Source: Neurospora tetraspora (Eukaryota > Ascomycota > Sordariomycetes > Sordariales > Sordariaceae). From it: a DNA stretch of 64,000 bases. Every line of letters starts with the position of its first letter. Position 1 is the stretch's first letter. The notes beneath the pieces are model-generated. The model made no database searches, was not told the origin of the DNA, and worked only from the letters and a program-made list of their open reading frames with translations. The stretch is taken from positions 2,108,001-2,172,000 of the forward strand of contig NW_026944384.1 of the NCBI RefSeq assembly GCF_033439725.1, in the 5' to 3' direction. The position numbers and the translations under genes are program-made. Shown piece by piece: positions 44,295-53,562 of this stretch.

Positions 44295-46280
44295 CTAGAC
44301 CGTCCACACGGATTGGATTGGATGGACGAACCCGACACCATAAGGGCTGTGACCGCCCATCGTGGGTGTAGTAGCGGAGAAGCCCATGTCATACGAGGGG
44401 TATTCGTCCGGATCGCTGTAGGTGATGGAAGCCGCGTCGTTATAGTCACCGAAGGTGCTCGTGGTGGGACTGTATGCTGCATAGGACGGGCTCGGGATGC
44501 TCAGGTATTGTGGTTGGCCAAAAGGTGCCGCGATCGGGAGCGATTCCGGGATGACGGACAACTCCTCGGTACTGTAGCTGAAAGCCGGCCTCTCTCCGTA
44601 TGGCAGGTACTCGGACGACGACGCCGCGGACAAGGGCATTGGTGAACCTTCGTTTGCGTAGAAGTTCTCGAACACTGGGAAAGACGGGGTACGGATCGGT
44701 TGATTCCACCCCATGCGAGACCGGAATTCGGAGACTGTGTCAATAGGGAAGTTCATCAATGCAAGAGGGGTTGCCAAATCACCCTCGAGTTGGCCAGAAA
44801 TGTTCATGGAATGCAGGCGACGCGCAATCTCCTCAACCGGGCCAATTGTCAAACTTCCAAAGTAAGCGGCGCCGATCTCAGGGAAGAGGCGCTCCATGAC
44901 CAGAGCAACTGTGTAGTAATGAGCAATGATGACCAAGGCACTGGGCGAACCATGGGTCTGTTGCAGGTACATGACGGGGAGCCAGAACAGCCACGTGCGC
45001 AGGGGTCTCAAACGCTCAAACTGTTGGGCTACCGACAAGGTAGGGCTAACCTTGCGAGCACCCTTCAGGAAGCTGATGAGCTGGGCAACGGACTTGGTGT
45101 CCTCCCTGTTGTGCTTGAGGTGAGACTCAACCTTCTGGAGCTGCTGCAGAGTCCTCTGAAAGGCGTCAAGGTCTTCCTTGCGCGGCTGGCTGGGCTTGTG
45201 ATCAGGGGCAGGAGACGGGGGAGCGGTTGGAAACGTGCTGCTTTCGGCAATGAAATCACCGAACTGAGACTCGTGCTTCCAGGGGTCCATAGCCTCAATG
45301 ACCTATTATTTCCACGTCAGCATTCGCGCCTCTTTGTAACAGCGTACGCTCGCAGTCAAACGTACCGATGAGGTTCCCTGCATGAGCTGGGTCCAGCTTC
45401 GCCTGTAGAAGCATTTTGAGTTAGCCCCTCCTTGTCTGTGTAGCCGGAAGGCTGCAGTATATTGCTTACCAATCTGTGGCTTGCCACGACAGAACAAGAG
45501 ATGCGGCAAGGATGGCGTCAGAAGTGTCCTTCGAGAAGGTCCCAATGGCTTCCTGGAGACCCTTCAAGGCAATACCCCGATGCTCATAAGCCATGTTTCC
45601 GACCAATGGACAATCGGTCAAGTATGCAATGTGCATGGCAGAGAAAGCCAACAGCGAATGCAAGACATAGTTATGGGTAGCACCAATCTTGATGATTCTA
45701 GAAAACCTGTTAGCGCCCAGCCCAAGCCAGTGTTGACGTGTCAAGTGGTAATCTTACGTCGGGATCTGCCGAGTCCACAAAGTGAAGCCGTTGGCATCAA
45801 TTTCCATCATCTGATTGCTGATCGAGGCAACGTGGTGGATCAGGCGCAACTCGTCTGTGCTGAGATACTGAGGCGCCGGAGTCGGGTAAATGTTAAGGTT
45901 CGGGAACGGGAAGAGACCAGTGCGCTGCCACTGTTCAATGACAGCCTCGATCTCGGGCGTCCACATGAGATCCGGCTTGTCAGGAGAAGTAGACCGGTCC
46001 TCAGCGACAGGAATGTCATTGTATGGACAACGGATCTTGTGCTTGGTGCAATTGCGGCACTGGGGAAAGCTTTCATCACAACGAATGTGGCGGCGCTTGC
46101 TGTATGATTGTTAGAAAGCAGTTCTGCATACAACTTGTCACGGGTTGAGTAAGCTTACCATGTCTCGCATCCCTTTCGGGACTTGGTGTGACTAGAACAA
46201 ATGTCAGTAAAAGACAACCTGAAGTGAGTGCACAAAGAAGCTTACCTGCGCCTAGGAGGACCACCGCCGGGACCAGCCAT
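44295..46280 (-). CDS. Zn(II)2Cys6 transcription factor with fungal-specific regulatory domain
   Basis: Six exons on the minus strand: 46280-46246, 46191-46159, 46099-45758, 45697-45470, 45402-45366 and 45302-44295. Every junction has a GTAAG/GTACG-type donor and an AG acceptor and keeps frame, giving 560 residues. The zinc cluster (about residues 19-45) is split by two introns. It reads CETCKRRHIRC then DESFPQCRNCTKHKIRC, spacing C-x2-C-x6-C-x6-C-x2-C-x6-C, preceded by HTKSRKG. These clusters bind paired CGG-type half sites in DNA. The middle region (LRLIHHVASISNQMM, ILAASLVLSWQATDW) resembles the helical regulatory domain of the fungal C6 family. The C-terminus is Ser/Tyr/Pro-rich and may activate transcription. 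Proteins with this type of cluster are often labelled Upc2 or sterol uptake control protein; I regard that as an annotation habit, not proof. The start encodes MAGPGGGPPRRR, basic residues just before the cluster. Confidence 0.9.
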
Positions 46281-48926
46281 TGTGACAGTAAGATAGTTGA
46301 AAAGTATTAGCGAGAGAACTATAGCAGGGTTAGCACATATCTCCATAAATGCAAAACATACGGAGAAACGAGGCACTGACAAGAAGCAGAGACACAATGG
46401 ACCCTGGTGACGTCGAAGTAGCGAACGTGATGGGTTGATGCGAGGACAGGAAGCGTAGGCTGTGCCTTATACCGATGACAGGTACTGAGACTGCAACGTT
46501 GCCTTCCTGAAAGGTCGATCTAGAGCGAGCGTGGTTCGGAGTAGTTGTTAAACGTGAACAACCTGATAGTCAGGTGCTTTGAGCGTTGACTACCTGGAGG
46601 AGCAAGTCGGTGTTGGTGCTGAGTAACCGGTTGCTTGTGCCGAAGTCGTTCACAGTTGCGTCGTCTTGATAACCTCAATATCCAAGATCTTCCCTAAAAT
46701 CCAGATCCAAATCTCCTCCTTTCCTTCACCGTGGTAGCGATCGTGGGTTGTGATAGTTTTGCTTATTGCGTGTTTCCAAATGAAACCGGAAATCCAAAGC
46801 GAATGCGGGCGTCGGTTTGTGGCTGATTTGAGTTTTCAAACAAGCGAGTAGGTCTTAGTAGGTGTATGGCAACATCTACTTTGGTGATTTTGATTATTGT
46901 CTCCTTTTTTTCTGTTTTCCGTGGATATCCAACGAGGGTGGTTGGTTAAGCGAGAGTCAGATGAATGGGGGTGTTGTGATACGGATCTCCTGCGCTCTTG
47001 TTCGATTCCAGATGAGTTGTTGTTGTTGAAGCCGGAGCGTGGACTGGAGCGAGTGAGTTGAGCTGATGAGACAGAGTTGAAGTCTTTTCGTTCTTTTCCA
47101 AGTGGTGAAGGCTTCAGTGTTGTTTCGCAGGGTTGAGTTGAGTAGGCGTAGCGAGGGGGGGGGGAGTTTCCTTCCTTCCAAATCTTTCCGTCTCTCCAAA
47201 CCACCAAGAAAAATGAAACAAGCGAATGACAGGAGTCGACGAGGACTTCCTAGAGGTGCTAAAAGCGAATGTGGGAGGCGGAACGACAGCGGAGGACTGA
47301 GAATCAGACCTGAGGTTGATGATGTACAGTTGGTGAGATTAGGTCGAAAAGGAGAGGGGGCACAATGTGTCTGGGAGAAGCCCAAGTGTTAAATAGCGCC
47401 AGTGCGGACTGGGTCTTGGTGGGCTTGGGTGCAGACGGGCGGGCGTGACGGGCGTGACGGGGGACTGCTGGGTAGCACTTGCGCACTTGGCCCTGTCTGC
47501 GGACTGGTGCAGTTTCCGCGCACCTTCCATGTTCTCTTTGGGGTTGGGCAGAGCCGCCTGATCATTGGCTTACACGCCGGGGGGCCCTGTCACTGCCACC
47601 ATCAACACTCCTTCCCACTGTGTGCTCCAATGCTCCAGTTGCTCCAGTGCTCTTTCCGTGTATCCATGGATTGTTCCCCCATCTGCCACAACACCAAACC
47701 TGTGCCGTCATTGGCTGCGAGTCCGGGCACCGTCTGAGCAGAGGAGGGGACGGGACTCCGAAAGAAGAGAACCCCCAAAAATGTATCCACACTGTTGCTC
47801 GCTTGCCCTGCACACCCACCACAATGCGACCTGAATGGGCACTGCATCGCTGCAACCACTGCACCGACTCTGCACAATCCACTCGCTGCTGCAGGCAATG
47901 AGATGGACGGGAGGTGCATGAGGTGCCCGCTGCATGGACATCATGATCGAGGGCGAGCGCTGGTGAGGTATCGGTACCGCGGTAGACGACGGTGCCGATG
48001 AGCATCATCATCAACAACAACAACAACAAAGTGGAAATCAAAGAGCCACTGCTAGGAGCTACAACCTTACGCTACTATAGTACTTGGTACACGTAGGGCA
48101 CAAGCACACTGTTCGACAAGGTAGATGGATGGATTGATGGGTTGGATGGGTGGATGCGTGTAACCGTTCGATTCTCTGTCTCTGTCTGTCACTAGCGAGT
48201 CCTCCACTCTGCACTCTGCAGTTGTCAGTGGTCGATGTCGGCCTGATATCCAAATTCATCGACGACCCATCCAACGGCCCATCCGGCAGGTAAGCAACTG
48301 GCATCCACTTACACAGTAAGCACAGGGCGCAGCAGCAGACATGACAGCAACATCAAGCATGAAGCAACAACGACAGCTTCTGGTAACCTGCCCCATCCGG
48401 TTAGCTGTACATACTATGTATGTATGTATGTAGACTTCTTCGGTTTTGGGGTCCGTCATCCTGACTCCCGACTCTCCCAAAGATATGGAACGGACGCTTC
48501 CATCTTGCTGGCATTGAGGATGAGTGATGAGTGATCGGCCACGGTTCAACTTGCTGACAGACAGAGAGACAGACGGCGAGAGCAAAGAAGAAAAAATGAA
48601 AAAGAGGCAGTTGCGACAAATTACCCCCGATTGGAAGCTACCTACTCCACCCAAAGGCTACCTTACCTTACATTTAACACTACACACGGAATAAAGGGCA
48701 CAGCCGGGCGGAAACGTGTGAAGGACCATGGAAGCGAACAGTGCGGAACTGCCATGATCATCCATCCAGTTTCTTGGGAACAAGGGTGATGAGGGTTGGA
48801 ATGACGGAACAGGATCTCCTCCGGTTTTTTCTGTGTCCCCTTTCCACTCTTTGGATATCAGAGATGGAGGAGGCTTGTTCCTGTTATTGCGATACCATTG
48901 CGGAGACGGAGACACGGGCAGGCGGG
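46281..48926. other. Left part of the 16 kb gene-poor region; promoter/leader of the Zn2Cys6 gene
   Basis: The first 1 kb should hold the leader and promoter of the minus-strand Zn2Cys6 gene. From 47.4 to 48.7 kb many open frames overlap on both strands, which is what CT/CA-biased non-coding DNA gives; none has a motif. A short GTAT tandem run lies near 48,416-48,431 and a GGAT/GGTT-type repeat near 48,124-48,150. Confidence 0.5.
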
Positions 48927-49268
48927 CGGATAAACCGATTGAGGTTGTGTTCGATTCCAAACCGCCTGTGTGGAGCCAAGGTCTAAGTCACCTCCGGCAA
49001 CCCAGATTAGTAGGGTTAGTTCCAGGGGTATAGGGGGCCGGTGAGAGGCCCCCGCGTATGAATGTGAATTTGGCGCTCGGAAAGAAGTTGTTTTGAGCTT
49101 TCGTTGATGTCGTTTGAGATGAAGACTTTCTGGTGATGGTTGTCGTGACTTTGGCCGCGCAGACTTGATGCCAAGCTCCGCCAAGCTTGGGGTCTTGGCT
49201 CGAGCTTGGCTGTTAGTTTGTATGGCCCCACACAGGCGGTTTGGAATGGGACACAGTCGGTTTATCCG
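48927..49268. repeat. Fold-back (inverted-repeat) element, about 342 bp
   Basis: Left arm 48927-48978 and right arm 49223-49268 are reverse complements. CGGATAAACCGA and TTCCAAACCGCCTGTGTGG are shared exactly apart from a divergent centre of 10-16 bases between them. About 240 bases separate the arms, and that stretch itself has a 9-base inverted pair (GCCAAGCTC...GAGCTTGGC near 49,171-49,210). No coding capacity and no clear target-site duplication. It is MITE-like or a decayed transposon end pair. Confidence 0.6.
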
Positions 49269-49575
49269 GGTCGCACGGCAGAGCGAAAGAAAAAAAAAGA
49301 AGTGGAAGCAAAGCAGGCGTTCGAAGCGAAGCGAAGCGGAACAACGAACGGGCCATCTACCTGCAAAGGGCAAAAGAGGTGAAAGAGCCGACACCGATCG
49401 TTGTGAATGGAGCTCTCTCTCTTCTCCATCCATCCCCGGTACCCAACCAACTGAGGAGGAGACTGGAGAGGGCAGGACCTCGCTCCCCCCAGGCCACTGT
49501 TGTCGCACCATGTCATCGTCCCTGCACGTGCGTGTGTGGTGGTGTTGGTGTTCCTTGTACTGAAATGGCGAAGTA

Positions 49576-50199
49576 CTTGGGGGCTTCTGGGCGCCAAGCT
49601 TTCTTTGCCCCCTCTTTACTGTCTAAAGAGGGGGCGCCAAAAAGTTGGGACAGTATTTTAATCTGGGACACATCAAAATCTTGGCATATCCTATAGTAAA
49701 ATGTTAATAGGCAAGACAGCGCAATACAAAACCACCACATAGCATTTTTCTAAAATTCTACCAAAATTTGAAGGCAGAGTTCTTACATAGAAATGCCATT
49801 TTAGAAGCTTTGAGAAAATCATCTAAGAAAATGAATGGATGGCAGGGTCCGAATGCATTTTATTCACCAAACGTCATCGCTTTTAGTGTGCATTAAACTG
49901 TTGACGACTGCAGTAAGAACGCTTGCATTAGGATTTTCTCCCCAACGCCTCGATCAAAATTGATGCAACTTTGAGGGTGTCTTTTTGAATACTCCTTTTT
50001 GCTTCCTGAATTTTTTCCGAATTTTGAAAAATAGTTTCATGGTTAAATAGTTCATCGCGAGGCTTCACTAACAATTTTCTGTGGTGAACGCTCTGTTTTC
50101 AGATTGTCCCAGAATAAAATACTGTCCCAACTTTTGGGCGCCCCCTCTTTAGACAGTAAAGAGGGGGCAAAGAAAGCTTGGCGCCCAGAAGCCCCCAAG
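49576..50199. mobile_element. 624-bp non-autonomous DNA transposon (MITE-like), 95-bp terminal inverted repeats, TA flanks
   Basis: The left terminal repeat (49576-49670, CTTGGGGGCTTCTGGGCGCC...) matches the reverse complement of 50105-50199 with only two mismatches in 95 bases. TA lies directly outside each end (49574-49575 and 50200-50201), inside AGTACT on both sides, which fits a TA target-site duplication as in Tc1/mariner/pogo elements. Each terminal repeat contains its own hairpin: GCCCCCTCTTTA, five bases, TAAAGAGGGGGC (49607-49635; mirror near 50140-50168). The 430-base centre is clearly A/T-richer than the flanks and has no long ORF, so the element cannot move on its own. The near-identical ends suggest recent insertion or strong constraint. 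Confidence 0.85.
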
Positions 50200-50201
50200 T
50201 A

Positions 50202-53144
50202 CTGTTGTAGCACTGTTAGTTAGGTAGCAGTAGTAAAAAGGGGACTACCTCTAGTTTACACTAGTAGAGGTAGGTAACGTAACGTGATCGACGGCCGAGG
50301 GACACAGTAAGGGTACTCTACTCTACTTTACCATTACCTCAACTCTTTGAGGAAATGACAACGTGATACCATTTTTGTTGCACTCCAGTGTGATGACATG
50401 AGGCTCATCCTTTGAACTATTGTCTAGGCTCGGAACCCTAGGCTCTCACTGTCAAACTTGTCGACCTCGAGGCATGCGGTGCGCACAGAAATAAACATCT
50501 GGGAACATCCTCGGCCTCATCTTGAATGCTTAGGCCTGCGGTTCGTTTCCGCTGTTGTCAGGTTTTGTTTCACGTCCTGTCTTCGCGAGGCCCCTGTTCC
50601 TTGGAGTTTACAGAACCATGATGAGAGCCTCAAGTTGCTCCGCTAGCTGGTCCGTAATTGAGGGCTCTTTCTGTCTTTATCAACAACACATCACCTCCGT
50701 CCTTTCGCCAAGTCCGATTCGTCGCCAAGGCCTTGGCTCATGTTGAAGTTTGTCAAAGTGTTCTGTGAGCGTGTGTGCTGTCAGGTGGTGGGTTTTCTCC
50801 GAGCTTCTAGCGCCTGTGGGGTGCAGCACACACATTGACAGCGGTAGGTAAACGGATCATACCCATACTGTGTGAAAAGATTACTACCGTCATCCTTCAT
50901 CTCCAACGGCGGCGGCTTTGCTCGTCAATCTCGACTTTGTGTACAATGGCCACAGAGCGCTTCTCGTTCGACCAAGAGCGCTTGTTTCTACTGGCCGAGC
51001 ATCTCTCAGGGTAGCTGACTCTGATCTATTCTGGGCCCTTTTGTTCAGGCCGCGGCACAATAGCAGATCCGGCAAGAGCTTGCCGAGGTTAGCTCAGGTC
51101 TGTCATGATCATCACTCAGCTACGGAACTCAAGTGGGAGCCAAGAGCCTACTACTCCACCTTTTTTTCGGGCGGTCCTTCTTTTTGTTCTGTCGCCTTGT
51201 CCTGCGCGCCCGAGCGCTCGAGGTTGTCATCCATATCGAGTTAGTTGTAAGTTTACCTTTGAGCAAGCTGATTACGGCATAGTCTGTGCATGGTTGGTTG
51301 GGTCTTGGTCCTCTCCCGCGGATATTGAGTGATAACAGGGAGTGCAGGTAACCATTACGTACCTATTCCGACAACGGCTGGCCGAGGGTTGGGCCATTCC
51401 ATCACCAAGGACCCTGCCTTCCTGTTCATCCCAAGCGGGAGAAGAAGAGGAGGCTGGTTTAAGCTCATCTGGGGATAGCCGCCCCTATAAGGTTCCTGGA
51501 AGAACATGTTACCTATTGCTCCGTGCCCCTGGGCCAATCAGAGCACCCCTTGTACCGGAAACACAAATGAGGCGGAGCATGGTCCGTTCCAACCTCCAAT
51601 GTTCCGTGGGTGGGCAGCCGACTACCTGTCTACCTACCTCTCCAGTATCGAGGGATAGACTTTTGGAGGGTACAAAGCGAAAAGGGAGATTGTCACGGAT
51701 ATGGACGTGGACGGGCACTGACCGTTTGGGATCTGGCCTGCATGACGCACGAACTTGACACTGACACTAACATCTCACGGCCCTGGTTGTCTCGTTGCCA
51801 GTCGGTTGGGGGCTTTGTGGTTATCATTTGAGGAAAGTCCGTCTTCCCCCGCCTGCGGTGCGCCAAAGTATAAATCCAGCGTTACTGTGGACCACTCTGG
51901 TTAAAATTGCAACCGGGCGCAGTAGCGGTGTTGGAACTAACGACAGTCCTTCAATTTCTTCAGTGGTCTTTATGTCCAGGAAGGGCCAGAAACAACTGCC
52001 TGTTTAGTTGTCGTTGTGAGGGGAAGCTTGGGTGCTTGACGAGGTCTTTGATGGTCGCGATATCATCCTGCAGATGAGGGGGTTTGGTCAGTTCACTTGG
52101 GAAGATAACAGGCCAATGGGGAGTGGTGGAAGTTCAACTCGAGCCAAGCCAATACAAAGAGTCCCTTCGACGTCGACGTGTCTGTGTGACGGTGGTAGAG
52201 TGTGCCATACTCTGCGGCAGTCTCAGGCCATCTTCATCCGGGCCACCTTCCATTTTCCTCGACAGTCGACAGGGACTCGAGAAAGCGCTCGAATGGTTTG
52301 CGCCGACGGATGTGCGTGCCCATTGAATGCCATGGAGTCACTGCGAGCAAAGAGGCAGAGATGTTACGCGAAGCCCACGTCAGGTTCCTGAGAAGAAAAA
52401 TGATCTACCATCAAACTCAATGATCATCCGAGAAGAATCTCCAGCTGAGACTCGACATGGTCGGGTCCCGGGTTGAGTTTGCTCCGAATGATCCCTTCCT
52501 CAGATCTTGATGTCTTCGAAGGCACCTTCCAGTTTTCGATCTGTTGAAATAATTTGGACGATAAGTAGCGGGGCAGCTTGATGTCATCATGGCGCCGGGA
52601 TCATCAACGAGGCGAACGGATGACTGTAGAGTTCCTTCCCTTTGTAGTATGAACTTCCTGACGCGCACGGAAGGAATCGCCAGGGCACCCCTTTCCCCTC
52701 TCCCGAGCTACCGGCCCTACCGGCACACAGACGCGCGCACAAATCCAAACGCAGAATTCCAATGAGGTGTCAGGGACAAATTCTTTCCATCCACAAAGAA
52801 GTTGGGGGTTTCTACCAGACCTGCCAGTGAAAACCCTTCTCGTCAGATGCCCATTTTTTTTTCACGCAAGACAAGACCAGCTACTGTCCACCCACTTGTC
52901 CACTTGCCGAGGATCAAAGTTGCCGATTATATGCGAGCGCGAGCACCGACGTTTCTGGGATGCTAGTAAATAGTAAGTCTTTCCATGTTGATGATCGGTA
53001 CTCCTCCGCGCCGTCCTCCGTGGGAAAGACTCCTCCTACACGGCAGCACCGCCGCAGCGCTACACATGCGTACCTAGGCGAGACAGAGAATAGTACGTAA
53101 GGTACCTCCCGGCTTCCTCCCCTGAGTGTCCGATCGGTCTCCCT
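50202..53144. other. Gene-free interval between inverted-repeat elements
   Basis: No recognisable gene. A small perfect palindromic pair, CTACCTCTA...TAGAGGTAG, lies near 50,244-50,272. Open frames up to 138 codons (51,342-51,758) have no motif or homologous look. Base composition is similar to other intergenic DNA here. Confidence 0.5.
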
Positions 53145-53146
53145 TA

Positions 53147-53320
53147 ACGGTGCAAATGTGTCATTTTAGCGCGCCCCATAAATACCGATAGTACTTGTTG
53201 AGTGGTTGGCGGCTTGGTGATATTGAGGTATCTGTATGATCGAAAAGGTATCCTGCAGGCAATGGGAGCCATCGATTGGCTAGAATACGGCTCCCCCACA
53301 AAATGACACGTTTGCACCGT
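53147..53320. mobile_element. 174-bp inverted-repeat element with TA (or TTAA) flanks
   Basis: ACGGTGCAAA(T/C)GTGTCATTTT at the left end is matched in reverse complement at the right end, 21 bases with one mismatch. The element is bounded by TTA/TAA, so the target duplication could be TA or, if longer, TTAA (piggyBac type). The centre has no coding capacity. A second short inverted pair (GGGAGCC/GGCTCCC) lies near its right end. Confidence 0.65.
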
Positions 53321-53330
53321 TAAAGGGATA

Positions 53331-53560
53331 ACAGACCGCTGGAGTTCTGAGCCGCTGGGTTTTGAAACCTCAGCGGTCCAGCGCTGAAAGTCTCCAAAAT
53401 CGTCTTGGCAGAGGTACTTTTTAACTCGGCGGTCCGAAACGCTTGACTTGCTCCATTCCTTATTCCACCAACGAGCTGCTAACCTACTTTGGCAACCCAA
53501 AGAGGTTAAGCGCCTCACTCAAACCGCTGGGAGGTTTGACCGCTGAGCCCAGCGGTCTGT
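53331..53560. mobile_element. 230-bp inverted-repeat element with TA flanks, rich in ACCGCT/AGCGGT
   Basis: ACAGACCGCTGG at the left end and its reverse complement at the right end are each bounded by TA (53329-53330, 53561-53562). Further in, GCCGCTGGG/CAGCGGT and AAACCGCTGGG/GACCGCTGA blocks give more, overlapping inverted pairs. It begins 10 bases after the preceding element ends. No ORF of its own. Confidence 0.6.
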
Positions 53561-53562
53561 TA

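Noticed and set aside
44295-46280. Firm assignment of the Zn2Cys6 factor as Upc2 (sterol regulator)
   Set aside because: Only the zinc cluster and general fold are shared; ligand-binding residues specific to Upc2 could not be confirmed by eye.
47402-48041. Several overlapping open frames of 100-159 codons on both strands
   Set aside because: Biased non-coding composition keeps many frames open at once; none has protein-like patterning.
48940-48980. tRNA-like B-box sequence
   Set aside because: No acceptor stem, D-arm or anticodon arm could be drawn around it.
48858-49511. 217-codon minus-strand open frame
   Set aside because: It runs straight through the fold-back repeat and simple sequence; translation shows the same motif twice because of the inverted repeat.
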